Of a stretch of 64,000 nucleotides of DNA, positions 1 through 12,399 are shown one piece after another; within the stretch, counting starts at the first letter, position 1; each line of letters starts with the position of its first letter. Source of the DNA: Malus domestica (lineage: Eukaryota; Streptophyta; Magnoliopsida; Rosales; Rosaceae); the NCBI RefSeq assembly GCF_042453785.1, contig NC_091675.1:7638501-7702500 (forward strand), written 5' to 3'. Below the pieces are notes generated by a model, which searched no databases, was not told the DNA's origin, and saw nothing but the letters and a program-made list of their open reading frames with translations. The translations under genes and the position numbers were made by a program.

Positions 1-164
1 TGTTATGCACGTAACTATATTGGACAGAAATATAAAATAATGGACAGTTAAAGAGAAATTTGCTAAAAAAAAATAGTTCGAGTCATTAATTTACAATAAA
101 AATTGGGAAGTTAAATACCAAATTCAGGAAATATTTGGGCAATTTACTCTTATTTTCTTTGTTA

Positions 165-480
165 TAAAAGAAAGATTAATGATATTCATACCATATTTTT
201 GTACTATATTTTCATACCACCTTAGGTGGCATTTGATGTGGATAGCCACTTCATTTGAATTAATTAGATTTTTAAATTTAATTCATTATTTAATAAACTA
301 ATAATTAAGAAAAACTAGTTAATTAAATGATGATTATGGTATACGATGAGTCTTTCTCCTTCATTTCCTTGGATTTTGCAAATTTTTCAAATGATGTGGT
401 TGTCCACATCAGATGCCACCTAAAGTGGTATAGAAATATGATATAAAAACATGGTATGAATAATATTACTCTAAAAGAAA
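165..480. mobile_element. 298-bp Mutator-type MITE with 9-bp target duplication
   Basis: The element spans 174-471 and is bounded by the direct repeat TAAAAGAAA at 165-173 and 472-480. Its two arms, 174 to about 257 and about 388-471, are inverted copies of each other over about 80 bases (ends GATTAATGATATTCATACCA on the left and, read inward from the right, GAGTAATATTATTCATACCA). Long terminal inverted repeats with a 9-base target duplication are typical of Mutator-like MITEs. It has no coding capacity. The class assignment is inferred; the arms and target duplication are seen directly. Confidence 0.85.
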
Positions 481-642
481 TTAGGACATGCACACCTTAA
501 TGTTTGACTCGGACTGGACGCGCCCAACCTGCCCGCGTGGGTGACATATGTTGCGCCTAACAGAAGTCTACCTCGATCGTAATCCATCAATTAATCCTCT
601 AATCCGGCCTTTTTAGTGGGATTACGAGTCAAACTGTGGTTG

Positions 643-831
643 CTCAAGGCTGTGAGAGATTTTTCAATGTTCCCGTCACACGAAGTGGTACATCATGTGT
701 CCTTATATAAATGGTGGGTTATGTGTGTTAAAAGGTTAATAACTTAAAAATTAAAATTTTCAACCACTTACATAAAAACACGTGATGTATCATCCGTGTT
801 TTCGTCACAACTAAAAATTTTCTCAAGGCTG
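643..831. mobile_element. Fold-back MITE, family F, copy 1
   Basis: The body is about 653-821. CTCAAGGCTG is repeated exactly at 643-652 and 822-831, so it looks like the target duplication. The two halves form an imperfect palindrome (GTACATCATGTG on the left, CACGTGATGTATC on the right). Related copies lie at 855-1028 and 28845-29010. Confidence 0.75.
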
Positions 832-844
832 GAAGCTTCCATGC

Positions 845-1038
845 CCTCCCGGTCGAGATATTTTTTAATGTGACCCAGACAAGGGATGGTACACCACGTG
901 TCACTATACAAATGGTGGGATATATGTGTTAAAAAGTTAATAACTTAGAATATAAAATTTTCCACCACTTATATAAAAACACGTGATGCACCACTCATGT
1001 CATGTTCCGATCACAATGAAAAATTTATCCTCCCAGTC
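845..1038. mobile_element. Fold-back MITE, family F, copy 2
   Basis: The body, 855-1028, aligns by eye along its length with copy 1, sharing the central AAAGTTAATAACTTA-type block and the palindromic ACACGTGATG arm. It is flanked by CCTCCCGGTC (845-854) and CCTCCCAGTC (1029-1038), a target duplication with one mismatch. It lies only 33 bases from copy 1 but has its own target duplication, so it is a separate insertion and not a tandem copy. Confidence 0.7.
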
Positions 1039-1114
1039 CTCCAAAGGCAATCACAAAAGATTTTTCATATTAGTTTATTAATTTATATGTGTATTTTTTT
1101 AACAATTTAATTAT

Positions 1115-1256
1115 GGGTAGTACTATCCAGACACTCATTTTTATCTTTCACACATCCCCTCTCAAATTTTTTCCGTCAGATCGAATTGATTGAAGAAGAT
1201 TAATGAACACAAATTAACAATGATGTGTGGAAGGTAAAAATGGTGTGCGAATACCC
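1115..1256. mobile_element. Small MITE with GGGTA ends, copy A
   Basis: The left end reads GGGTAGTACTATCCAGACAC. The right end, read inward on the minus strand, is GGGTATTCGCACACCATTTT. The arms continue with matching CACACATC and ACTCATTTTTATC motifs. A related element lies at 2689-2840. I could not define a clean target duplication. Confidence 0.55.
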
Positions 1257-1499
1257 TTGCATTATGTGTGTTACAAAATAGGCGTTTCAGAGTTATTCTG
1301 CTATTTTCTAGATAAAAATAATACTCTAGCCAATTTGACCATACAAAACTTGAGCATTATTTGAAGGTTAATTCACAAAATTATGTATCCTAAAGGGCCG
1401 GATTATCGTCACTTAGTACTATAATCTAGTTGTAGTTTTTTCCATTTTATTATGGTGGTTTAATACCAATTATGAAACATATGTTTGGTTTTTCTTTGC

Positions 1500-1690
1500 A
1501 TAGATATGCTTCTACTATAAAAAAGGCGACCCCAACCTAACAAAGCTTCCCGCTTTGCAAGGGTCAGGGCCAAATTCCTCTTCGGTTTGCGAGTGTCAAG
1601 GAAACCTGTTGTGAACAAGACGACCCCAAACCAACAAGACTCCCTTTGATATGCTTCTACTATTATTGTGAACAAGAAAGCCAAATTATT
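1500..1690. repeat. SINE-like remnant with internal repeats
   Basis: ATATGCTTCTACTAT occurs at about 1504-1518 and again at about 1649-1663, and GACCCCAAC-type segments occur twice between them. The CTTCCCGCTTTGCAAGGGTC stretch near 1546 resembles the body of common plant SINEs from memory. The overlapping 74-codon minus-strand reading frame has no features of a gene. Confidence 0.35.
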
Positions 1691-2335
1691 CTCTTGCTCC
1701 TAAACGAAGCTTGACTGCAAATGGATTAGTTTCAATGGTTTTTTAAGATGCAATTATTACCTTTGTTTCTTCTAACCCACTCATGTTTGTGTTTAATTAA
1801 TCTTTTTGAAGGTCAAGTTAGTAGTAACTAATATAGCCTCCATACTAGAAAATGACCATAACTGATGGAGAGATTGGAGTTGGGAAAAAGAAAATGTAAT
1901 GGTTTTTTAATTGAAATTGCAGTATTAATTAATTGTACGAGGCAGGACCATAATATAATATATATTGCCGTAACTGGAATTTTTCTCGAGGAATTGGTGC
2001 GCATTTTCTTATTTAAATTAATTTGTTTTTGTGTGGTGATCAAAGATTTCAAAGGCTAATTGACCCCTTAATTTTTTAAGGACAAGGGCCCTACACCAAT
2101 TTCCTCTTATTTGGGGAGGGGGTTGAAAACTTAGGGAGCTGAAAAGTCTTAGTCTTTAGCATATCTGTTTAGTGTTTAGTGTTTAGGGTTGGTAAAAACA
2201 TTTGTGATTACTGATGTTAATAGTCAGAGAGAAGGAGATTCTATTGGATTGGGATTTAAATTTTAAACTCAGGTACTTTAAACATGTAATAACTTGGTGC
2301 CACTAAACCAAACGCAAATATAGCAGATGATGCTT

Positions 2336-2505
2336 CACTACAAAAAAATTGCCTCTCCATGCTTTCCCGACGACAATGCTGGCAAAAAATTTCGTCGGGA
2401 AAGGTCAAATTTCATAGTGGATGGTCATTTTGGCTTTTTAGTTTTCATAATTTTTTCCTCAAAAGCAACTTCTCCTTTTTTTTTCTTTTTTTTTTTTTTG
2501 TAGTG
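2336..2505. mobile_element. Miniature CACTA-like element
   Basis: The left end is CACTACAAAAAAATTGCC at 2336 and the right end, at 2505, is TTTTTTTTTTTGTAGTG, so the 13 terminal bases are inverted repeats matching the CACTACAA signature of En/Spm transposons. Near the left end, TTCCCGACGA and TCGTCGGGAA form a subterminal palindrome of the kind seen in this class. The 3-base target duplication expected of the class is not evident, so the boundaries are tentative. Confidence 0.5.
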
Positions 2506-2688
2506 GATAACCATTTCGATTTTTACTTTTTATTTTTATGTCAAAAATAGAGGAAAAATACATCAAATAAATGAGGGTCATAGAAGAATTGTTCGATAGA
2601 TGTATAAGATACGTATAACCCAAAAGAAAGATATTGATATTTAATTGTTCTTCTTTAAAATCACGGACTTTATAGCCATATTTCATAT

Positions 2689-2840
2689 GGATAGTGCTAT
2701 TCACCCATTCTCTTTTTACTTCCAACACACTCACTCTTGTTAACTTTTGTTTATTGATCTTCTTCGATTAATTATTTGATCTGCAGGTCAAAAATTAAGA
2801 GAGATGTATAAAAGATAAAAATGAGTGTGTGAATAGCACC
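2689..2840. mobile_element. Small MITE with GGATAGTGCTATTCAC ends, copy B
   Basis: The left end GGATAGTGCTATTCAC is matched by the right end, which reads GGTGCTATTCACACACTC on the minus strand. The arms carry ACTCATTTTTATCTTT and CTCTTTTTACTTCC, related to copy A at 1115-1256. The boundary may extend to about 2850. Confidence 0.55.
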
Positions 2841-3207
2841 ATATATTCCATATGTCTACAATCCCTTGGCGTGATGATTTTGTTGTCCGACTATTTGTAT
2901 GGCCAAAAAACAGTCATCGGTCTAAACAATATGAAATCGAACACTTCCAGTAACATAATAAAAAGAAAAGCATACTTAAAAGAAGAAAGAGGGTATTAGA
3001 TCTTATGTAATATCCAACGGTTTAGATTTAGTAGCACAAACAAAGAATATTAGGTTTGGTCAAAATAGTACAACCACCGTACTTGTGGAGGTTTTGACTC
3101 GCACACTTTGGACATTAATCATAGAGAAGCATCCTTCAAAACTCTTTTGCTTTTGGACTTGTTGGATCCTTCAAACTTAATTGAAAAAAAAGAATTAGTG
3201 TAACACT

Positions 3208-3383
3208 TTAATTTTAGAGTAATGATAGGGAAATTAAATTTGTAGACTAAATTAGTAAATCAAATGAGGTGTCACCAATAAAAAATGAGCACGTTTATTA
3301 ACGATTAAGTAATAATTAAATTATCAACTTCTACATCATTTAGTTTACAAAATTTAATTTTCTTAACATTACTCTTAATTTTA
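3208..3383. mobile_element. 158-bp MITE with GAGTAATG ends and 9-bp target duplication
   Basis: The body, 3217-3374, starts GAGTAATGATAGGGAAATTA and, read from the other end, GAGTAATGTTAAGAAAATTA. It is flanked by TTAATTTTA at 3208-3216 and 3375-3383, an exact 9-base duplication. The internal GGTGTCACCAATAAAAAATG recurs almost unchanged at the extreme right end of the window, where another copy is cut by the window edge. Confidence 0.85.
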
Positions 3384-6300
3384 TAGTGAGCGCTTTTATA
3401 TGTTTATGTTCAGTGATATAAGAAATTAAGCGGATCTTGGCGTAAGGCAGTATACTCCTTCACCCATGTTTGAATATGTATCTCCATAATTTAAAAACTC
3501 GCTAAATGGCTAATATTAATCAAATAAACTCATTGATTGACTTGATTAATTGAGAGTTTAAATAAACAGATTATATTGCATTGACTGGGGACGTTCATAG
3601 TGATTGAGGGGGTCGAAGACCAAGGAGTGGGTTATTTATTAGTCAAAGCATTATTCTTACGACTAGATCCAATCTCTTGATCCTTACAAAAAAAAAAAAA
3701 AAGAATTTCACATTTTTTCCTTCAAGAACGAAGAATTAGAAAAATCCCATTAATGACAACTTTCTCGAAACTTTCAGGAAAAGCATGAAACACAAGAGAC
3801 TCTCGAACAGTACGATACCTCCGTACCCCATAATCAAAGGGTCGATCTCTCTTAAAACGATGATGGATGATGCTAATTGAGAGTGACTTACTTTATTAAA
3901 ACAAAGAAAAACAACCCCTGATTTTTCGTCAAGAAGAAGTTTCCAAATGACTTTCATCACCTGCTTTTCTGTCGGTATCTAATTGACAAAGTCCTTAACC
4001 CCCAATTTACATTCAGTTGCGGACACATGGATCGATGGAAATATATTTTTACTTATTTATCTTAGCAATTAGCGTTGCTTAATTTTCAATTCAGCCATTA
4101 GTCATTTCCTTAGAGCGTAAATCAAGCAAAAAAAAAAAATAAAATAAAAAGAATTGGAATATTGTACTTGAAGGCTGTACGATGCATCGAAAGAACGTGG
4201 ACCGTAAAGCAATGAACTTTCCACCAGCAAAAAGTCAGTTTACAGTTCAATTGATTAGGACTAATTAATTTTTTTTATTCTCTATTTTGATTGTTTATAA
4301 GGATATTTAGTTGCAGCCCGTACCACACGAGAGATGACAAAAAACTCCGCGGAGTTCGGTATGGAAGACATTAAACGAGTATGAGGTGGGTTTAGAGTTT
4401 GTTTTGTTTAAATTCGAGTCAGATATGGAACGGTGATGATTTTTTCATTCTTAAACTCAAACCTGACCGGATTATATATGTATATTTATATAATTTTACG
4501 AATTAGTATTAATAAACACAGAAAAGTATGCGGTTTCACGTTAAGTATAGGGTTTTCGTCTTTAACCCTAATCTTATCCCCCATAATGCATCTACAGTTT
4601 CTACCATAACTTTTATGGAGAAAATTTTATTTTATTTTATTTTTATGTTAGCACAAGGTCATGTACGCTTTTAGCTAGTTACTTATGTTCTGTAGAGAGC
4701 ATTAAGTCTTTCGACATGTAATGAAGAAGTGATAGGTTGGTTCACGGGTGCGAATTTGGAGGTTCATTCTCCTGCGGGGGCGGGGGTGACGGCGGAGAAT
4801 CCCTGTTTAAAAATGGATGCGATTATGGGGCAAATTAAAATACAATAGAGGTGGGGGATGGAGGTGGCACTGCCAACCCCAGCCCGCCCCGCCCCGTTGC
4901 CAGCCCTATGTACCACCTACAAATGACTGTAGTCCTAAAAACTCACATGATTCAAACCATCCTCGTCTTGTAGAGAAAAAAATAACGTAGAATTGTTCTT
5001 GTCAGATGGTAAAGGTAACTGCTGAAAAACTAAAACATGATACGTTCAAAGTTTATAATTTGTTTTTTATTTATAATTTACAGAGTTATTTTGTCACTCC
5101 CTACCATCACATGCCAAGAAAAACTATGCATAAACATGGTTTTTTATTGAATGATAATTATTACTAAGCAGCATCTTTGCTTTGCCACTCAAAAGTTCAA
5201 ACCCTAGCTAGCTATATCTATATATGTAGTTCAATATTATTCTGCAAAATGCACATCAACGTAACGTAGTACACTGGTCCAGGGTTTTGGTTCCTGCAGG
5301 GCCCACCGCCTACTTCGTTTACGTCCCTCCAAATGGAAACCTTTACGACCAAATAACAGGAGATTATTGACATGGAAATGCAAAAGCAGACAATACTGGG
5401 AGAAAAGAAAGGTAGAGAGCAAAGATGCCATGAGAATAATTGGCTCTGCTGCTCCTGCTCAAGATATGAAGGCCTCACAGTGCTTTTTTCCACATCACTA
5501 GGAAGATGATTCTCGGAAGTAGGCATGGCCCTTGTCCCAATCTTATAGATAACAACTTATCTTTTATAGTATGGATACACTGTTACCGTAACGTTCTGCA
5601 TCAATAATTAACCTATATATATGAGTTTTTCTCCATACGTAGCGTATACCATTAATACGGAACGTTACAATAAGAGTGTACATGTACCATGTAAGTTGCT
5701 CTTGGGAGAAACTCTTTAATTTACCCTAAACTGCAAAATGTTTTACCAGGAAATCAGAAATGTTCTTGGTGCGATAACTGTGAAGTCCCTACTTGTAACT
5801 ATTTTGCAGAGTTGATAGGGATTGGGCAACCCACTCACTAAGTGGGATGAGCATTTCATGAGTATTCCTTCTGACTACCTCTCCCTAGCTACCTCCACTT
5901 TTAAGAAGGTTATCTGGAGCTTCCTTGGTTACAACCCTCCCCTGGAAATTCACATGAAGTTGAAATGAGTACGGTTAGCAAACACTAAATTTGTTCATCA
6001 AATGATGCTTTTGGTCGATTCGAACTTAAGTTATTAAGACTTCTTAGTGTTCCTAACCTTCAATAAACTGATGTTTTCAAAACTTTATTTGTATCAAATG
6101 AATAATATACTGAACGCGTATACTAACATATTATTTAGTGAGCAAATCTGATGACTCTAACATTATCGTGATTCAAAATTTTGTATAAAACTAATAGATT
6201 TTGAGCTTAATCATTGGTTAGTATAATTTTTCTGTGGTTGTCTGGTTGGAAACTTATGTTCCAATGAAGACTTAGTGACCCTCTTCCTAGGACACGTGAA

Positions 6301-6422
6301 GAGTAAGATGTAGCAAATTCCAAATTGGGGTCCTCTTTTGAAGACTTAGTGATCCTCTTGAAGTTGACTTTGTAATAGGACCTTGATCTAATTGAGAATT
6401 TTACACAACTGCCATGTTTACA
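3384..6422. other. Intergenic stretch, no gene recognised
   Basis: Open reading frames here are short (102 codons or fewer) and match no family I know. A GC-rich patch at 4770-4905, with GGGGCGGGGG and CCCGCCCCGCCCC runs, stands out from the AT-rich surroundings and may be a transposon fragment. The 102-codon minus-strand frame at 5218-5526 has no recognisable domain and no clear start context, so I do not call it. Confidence 0.6.
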
Positions 6423-6672
6423 CACCATATTCAGCACTAATCTACACTAAGGGGAAGAGAGGATAATTAATATAAAACGCAGTGTGTTGAAGAAGAAGAT
6501 CATAATTAACCACTAAGGTAATCCACCACTTGCTAAAAACTATATTAAAACTAAGTACAAACAATATTCAGCATTAATCTACACTAAGGGAAAGGAAGGA
6601 GAATTAATTAGGAACGCATTGCGTTGAAGAAGAAGGTCCGAATCACCAAGACAATCCACCACTTGCAAATAA
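6423..6672. repeat. Tandem duplication, period 138 bases
   Basis: A block starting near 6423 (containing ATTCAGCACTAATCTACAC and GTTGAAGAAGAAGATC) is repeated from about 6561 (ATTCAGCATTAATCTACAC, GTTGAAGAAGAAGGTC). Both end in AATCCACCACTTGC. The copies have diverged by several substitutions and small indels, so this is an old duplication. It encodes nothing recognisable. Confidence 0.75.
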
Positions 6673-7324
6673 CTACGTTCTTAAGCCCTAATCATATAGT
6701 GCATATATATTTTGAAACATGTTAGATTTCACTTTCAAAAGATCATCACTTGATTAAACCATTGCTGCTTTTAAATTTAGGAGCAAAAAGAAGACAAGAA
6801 AATGAATGGATTGATCCCAAAGTATCTCCCCATCTATATGTAATTAGATGGGTTATGGAAAACATTGCACACCATGAAAATTGAATGTAGCTAGAGAGAT
6901 GAACAATTCAATCATGGGACATGAAAGGAGATGTATAGGTGATAAGAAGTTGGGCAAATATTTGATGGGATCACATGGATGAATGTGAGACACCAATGAA
7001 AGATGTCCTTAGCCTAATGTAGGTAGCAGACCACACTTGGTGGTGGGAAAGTGTACAAATGTAAAGCATTAGATTTTTGTATTTGGAAAAGGCCTAAGCT
7101 CATGAAATGTTTCCAACTATTAGGGTACAAAGATTAGAGCACACAAGGGCATACACCTAACCCTAGCAAGTTAGTGGTGGAGGGTTTTTGGCATGTGAAG
7201 TTGTCACAAGTGCAGAGAAAGTTGTACACAAAACACAAGGCTGGCGACATTGAAAGATTTAGGACCATTGCCTGTGAACCGACCTTTTTGTTATCTTGTA
7301 AGAATCTAATCCTACCCAAAAAAT

Positions 7325-7649
7325 GGTGGAGAGAGAGAGAGAGGAGGTGGGGGGAAAGTCATGAAATCCATGATTTGCTTGCGGAGAGTCCACAAAAGAA
7401 ACCCACTAAAGAGATAAAAAGTGGAGGATTTGTTTAGGCTTTTAGCTCATGGAGCTTTTCTCTCTCTCCATAGTGGGATGGTGATTGTGAATAAGATGGT
7501 TTTGAGGTCCCAACTTTGCAGCAGCAGCAGCATCGTCTGCATAATTATAATCTCCTGCAACTAAACCTACACAAAGTGGGAAAAAGACCCACGAGCCTTC
7601 TGTTTTCTTTGCATGTGAAAGTCACCAGTGTATACATATACATATACAT

Positions 7650-7695
<46 letters not shown>

Positions 7696-7800
7696 GTGTG
7701 TGTGCGTGCGTATGTATATATACATAAAGTGGGGTGTCTGTTATTTCCCTCAAGAGTCATTTAATTTATTTCCTCCAATCTTATTTGATACTTGTATAAA
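7325..7800. repeat. Simple-sequence cluster (GA, CAG, TACATA/TA, TG)
   Basis: It contains a GAGA run near 7330-7344, a short CAG run near 7519-7531, a long (TACATA)n/(TA)n microsatellite at about 7630-7692 and a TG tract at about 7695-7710. The open reading frames on both strands across 7516-7764 are translations of the TA tract. No gene is supported. Confidence 0.85.
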
Positions 7801-8182
7801 TAGCAATTGCATTGCCTTTGCCTTCCTCATCCTTCCAATTTTCTTGCCGACTGCCCATTTCTTTTGTACCTATAATTTTAGGTCTTTTTTGGAACTTTCT
7901 TCCTTAAATCTTTTGTAGCATGCATGCTGATGTTATGGTGCTCCATCTGTTAGAATTTCCTACACAATTAGCAGTGGACCAGAGCAAATAGTGATCCACT
8001 TGACCATCTCAGGTCAAAATTTGTACGCGAGGGGAATTTTTTGTGTAAGTTGATGTTTAAAGATGATAACTAATTTAACCCAATAAGAGTTTTATAACTT
8101 TTTTTGTTTGTGACCTAGTTTTGTTTTTGTTTGATAATGTGACCAAGTTAGAATATGGCATGTTAGTTTGAAATTGTAGAAA

Positions 8183-8312
8183 ATCAGAATTTGAGAGACT
8201 CGTTACATGTAAGGAGTCAAACAGTGTTAAAAAATGTAAGTAGTCATTCTTCCTTACAGACATCAGAGTTTGAGCAACTCATTACATGTAAGAAGTCAAA
8301 CAGTGTTAAAAA
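8183..8312. repeat. Direct duplication of a 51-base block
   Basis: The block at 8183-8233 recurs at 8262-8312 with only a few substitutions; both contain a TTACATGTAAG core and the identical GTCAAACAGTGTTAAAAA. A 22-base part of the same block (GCATGTAAGGAGTCAAACAG plus two bases) is found 17 kb away at 25419-25440, so this is probably a dispersed repeat. Confidence 0.7.
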
Positions 8313-8842
8313 GGAAAACGCTGCCATGCTATGTTATATGAGTTAATCAAACCCGAAAAAAGGGGGGAAATTTTGGATATTCAAAGATTTTGAATAAAAA
8401 TTCAAGCTTACAACACCAAACCATTTCTTAAATTCATATATTTCCATGGGGCAGCTGGGGGCTCAGAAATTGCAAGACTAGCTGTTGGTTATTGACTTGT
8501 TGCCCGAGTAAGAGTTGAAAAAAACCAAAGCAAATGCTAAAGGTAACATGATTCACCATTTGAGCCCCAAAGGCTACTTCCAGTATAATGATTAATTCTG
8601 TCAAACCATCCACGAAATACAGTATATAGATACTAGGACTAGCAAAATGGGAATTCCGGAAGAAAAAATAAAAAAATTACGCGTCAACCCCTCGAGGATT
8701 TACAAATGTGGAGCAAGTAAAAGAATTTCAGCAACAAAGGACTCAAAAAATCGGGATCATAAACAGTGATCCGGACTCCATCAAGTTTTCCTTCAGGCAG
8801 TGAAGCATCTCCGCCATCAGTTTTGCCGCCAGAATGCCAAAA

Positions 8843-11507
8843 TCAACTTTCAACCATTGGTTCGGGGTCAGATGATGGTTCTGTGAGAGATGGTTGTAGG
8901 AGAGATCTGTTGGATTGACGTACAGAATTGAATAGAATGTCCTTGATAACCTGAGCAAAAAGAAATAAGAGCAACTCTGTTAATTAAGGACAAAATGGAC
9001 GTTACCCACTGCACAAAGCAAACAGAGGATATATGGAGATTGGCACGGCCAGGGGTTACCTGTGACATCAGACCATGCACCTGCTCGACAGTTATCTTTG
9101 CGCTGTCATGAGTAATTTTGGCAAGTTGGGATTCTTCCTGCAAATTCATGAAGCCATTCAAATTCAATCACCAGCTATATGGGTAATACGCAACTCGAAT
9201 GGTGGTTAAACAGTAACAAGATTCTCATTATGTAACATTCTTCTCTCAATCCCAAACCTGTCCTGCACAGGAATGAAATCACCCAGGCATGCATTGTTAC
9301 ATTATCTGGATCCAAAAGGCCTCTATATGGGGACAAGCAGGACCCACATAAAAAGGACAGCAGAAGAATAACTATGGGTGCTCTAATTCTAAACAGTTGA
9401 ATTTGTTGAACAAAAAAGTTCTCTATTTTAGTGAGTGCAGGCAAACAGAAATCCATGGCTGCTAAGTTTTAAAACAGAAATCAATGTTGCAGAGAAGATT
9501 CAAAAGTGCTGTATTTTTGTTTCCTGGTTTCTTTTGTAAATATAATAAATAAATAAAACTTACAAAAGACTGTTTCTAAGCTGAGAACAATAATCAAGAA
9601 TAGAAGAAACAACACAGAGGTAAGTCCAAATGATTCTTTATCTTTTTGTTTTTCTTCTTAATATCTACAGATATCGGTAACATCTATTTATTAATTTGGT
9701 TTCATGAAATAGAGAAGAAATATAATTCAACGAAAAGGGATAATGACGTCATGTTCACACATCACATTTGCATGTATATCTACAAGCATAGTCATATAGA
9801 ATGACGCAAATAGTAAAGGTGTGTATTTGACAATTTGTATAGACTACATGAATATAAGGAGTGGCGCTCTGTGTGTGTGTGTGTGTATGAGTAACAGTTA
9901 TAGTTGTACGGGTCAAAATCCATATAAAAGACGGTTCTTCTAAGTCAAATGAGCGAGAAACAGGGAAATGGGAAGAGACTTACCTCTCTCTTTCTTTGTG
10001 GGGGTGTAATTAATGGTCCAAAGCGAGAATGAGCCAAATGATTCTCTGCTTGCTCTAGCTTTTCAGCTGGCATGATGCAAAGGACACAACTTAGTATTCA
10101 GTAAATAATCTATCAAACAGGTACGGAAAATACTTGAATAGGAAATCTGAGACGGGTAAGAAAGTACCTAGATCAGAAATTTGTCCAGCGACATAGTCTC
10201 CATTACCCAATAAAGGAGAGGAAGAAAGAGTATTCACCCAATACTTGTTCCAAAGCAGGTCCAAGAGGTGGGTGTCAAGAGAAGACTTGAAATAAGTGAT
10301 ATCCAGAGAATAATACTGCATAAACAAATACAAACTAAGTTTTAGACCCACTACAAACCAAAGTTCCGCATAAGAACTCTAGAATAATAACATTATAACC
10401 TGTTTACAGTGAACACCAAAGTCCTCAATTTTGTTCAGTGGAATGGTCTGATACTCAGAGACGGGTTCATCTGGAGGGATATATCCTTTTGGGTACGTCC
10501 TGAATGCACCAATGTCAACTTTTCCAGCAGACACTGTCCGAGTTGGATCAATAACAACAGCCAAAAAGGGCTCCTGATATTGCTGGTTCAGCATCTGTGT
10601 TGAAACATCAATACCCGAAAGCCAGCATCCATAACCCGGATGAGAATGGTACCACCCAACCACATTCTCCAACCGCCCCGCCTACACAACAAAACGCTCA
10701 GTAAGCGCATTAACCTTGCACAAATAGAACTAATACATGGACTCCAATACAAGAACTCAACTCGACAAATTACAATAAAAAAATTGAGAACTATATGTAT
10801 CACAAAAACCTTAGTAAGAATTCTAGCAATTCATTTTCTCAGCAACTTTGTATAAAATAGGGCTATATAGACATGTATTCAATGTAATAGTTTGCTCAGA
10901 AGCCAGCTCTAGAATTTAGGATTTTACAGTGGCACAAGGGTTTTTCCATACCACATTGAACAATTTTCACCAAAGCAGCAATTCAATGACGCAATAGCCC
11001 AACAAAAACAGCAATTAGGGTTTCTGAAAGCCCAAAAGTTCAAGCTCTGAACAATGAAAAATACTAATAAATTCGAAAAAATAATCTAAAAAAATCACAG
11101 ACCTGCTTGTTGGTCTGGGAGAACTCCACCATGTACTCATACGCATCGGCCTGAGCATTAACCCTAGTCTCAGTCCCTTCAACCGGCAAAGCAAAAGCAT
11201 CCATGACGATAATGGCGTCGCCGTCGGTCTTGCCCTGCATGAGGCCCATGACCTCGATGGTCCCGCCAGAACGGGCGTGCACCACCATCTTCAAGAGCGC
11301 GAGGGCGGAGATCTTAACGCGCTTGAAGTAGTGGGGGTCGTTGGCCCAGGGCTTCTCCTGCTGGAACTTGGCCTGCGCTGCCTCGTCGTAGTAGAATATG
11401 GCGTCGGCCTTCGGGTCCGCCTTCGGCTTCGCAACGCTCGGCGGCGTGTCCATGGGGGTTATGTTGTTCTCGAGCTCCCATGTCTGCTGGGCTAATTGCG
11501 CATCCAT
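8843..11507 (-). CDS. CSN5: COP9 signalosome subunit 5 (JAMM deneddylase)
   Basis: This is the catalytic subunit of the COP9 signalosome, which removes NEDD8/RUB from cullins and so controls cullin-RING ubiquitin ligases; it acts in nucleus and cytosol. Six exons: 11507-11103, 10681-10400, 10315-10168, 10066-9984, 9137-9060 and 8950-8843, giving 367 residues (plant CSN5 is about 357). The MPN domain shows Glu85 in GGTIEVMG and the JAMM zinc motif [15 protein letters not shown], with His147, His149 and Asp160 spaced H-x-H-x10-D, so the active site is intact. The C-terminus ends [10 protein letters not shown], as in the Arabidopsis proteins. The start was chosen at [10 protein letters not shown] because the family begins close to this; upstream in-frame codons match nothing. 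All splice sites are GT/AG. The nearest gene upstream is KAKU4, same strand, about 0.9 kb away. Confidence 0.95.
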
Positions 11508-12399
11508 GGTGTTTGTGAAAATGTCTCTGAGAGTTTGATCTTTGATGTGTAGACGACAGTGATTAATTTTTTGGGCAAGTTTTAAGGGTTTAAATTTTTT
11601 TTTTTGAACAAATGCTTTAAATGTTAAAGAGAAAGTGTTCACATATTTTAGTGTAGATAATATTTTTTGTTAAAAAAAAAACTGTTAAAGAGAAGGGATC
11701 GGTGGAATCGAATCCGCCGCATAAAGTGATTACTTAAACCACTTTCAGACCATTTGTGCTAAAATAAAAAATATTTACTTCTAAAGAACGATATGTTACT
11801 TTAAAAGTTTAAACTAATTTACAAAGTAGAGATTTGGACTTGAGTGTTCAAGGAGTTGCACTTCCGTTCTAGCCAATGCAACTACGCCTATGTTTGTTGG
11901 AGCAAAAGATTATTATGAATTGTTTTGTTTATTACAATTCAATGTAGCATACTAGCCTAGAACTTTTAATCAATTCTTTGCACTTGCAATCGCCTTTTTG
12001 GTTAACAAAGGGGGTCAAAGCCAATTAGTGTAAATCATACGAAGGTCGAGAGGTCCCAGCAGTTTCAGACACTTTAACAATTGCCTACAAGGAGGATGAT
12101 GCTCGGAAGAGATCCAACCGAGATCCAACGATAAGCTCGAATTAGTCAGTTCATAAACAGGAAAATCATTACAATTGCAAGGTTCAGCAGACATGAGAAA
12201 ATTAGGAACACTACTCAAACAGGTGGTTTTCACACTTACAATCAACTAGGAACACTACTCTTAAGTCAAGCCAAACGTGGGCTAAAACCCGTGGCGTGAT
12301 TCCTACCCTGTTGACCTGGAACCCAAACAAAACAAAAAACACTTGCCAAATTACATGGGTTAGTACGAAATAAATTACACTGTAAGGTACGATTCAGTG
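11508..12399. promoter_or_regulatory. CSN5 upstream region / KAKU4 downstream region
   Basis: These 892 bases separate the KAKU4 stop from the CSN5 start, so they must hold the CSN5 promoter and the KAKU4 3' end. I see no clear TATA box or named motif. No other gene is recognised. Confidence 0.4.

Noticed and set aside
5218-5526. 102-codon minus-strand reading frame as a gene
   Set aside because: No recognisable domain, signal peptide or neighbour support, and the size is within chance expectation in this amount of sequence.
7500-7560. Possible miR172 precursor because of the GCAGCAGCAGCATC run
   Set aside because: The 21-base miR172 sequence is not present and no hairpin partner is seen.
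7516-7764. Overlapping open frames on both strands across a TA microsatellite
   Set aside because: The peptides are Ile/Tyr repeats translated from (TA)n and (TACATA)n and have no gene-like content.
11064-11642. CSN5 start at the upstream in-frame ATG (11642)
   Set aside because: The extra 45 codons ([16 protein letters not shown] and so on) lie in leader DNA and are absent from the family, which begins near MDAQ/MEGS-type starts.
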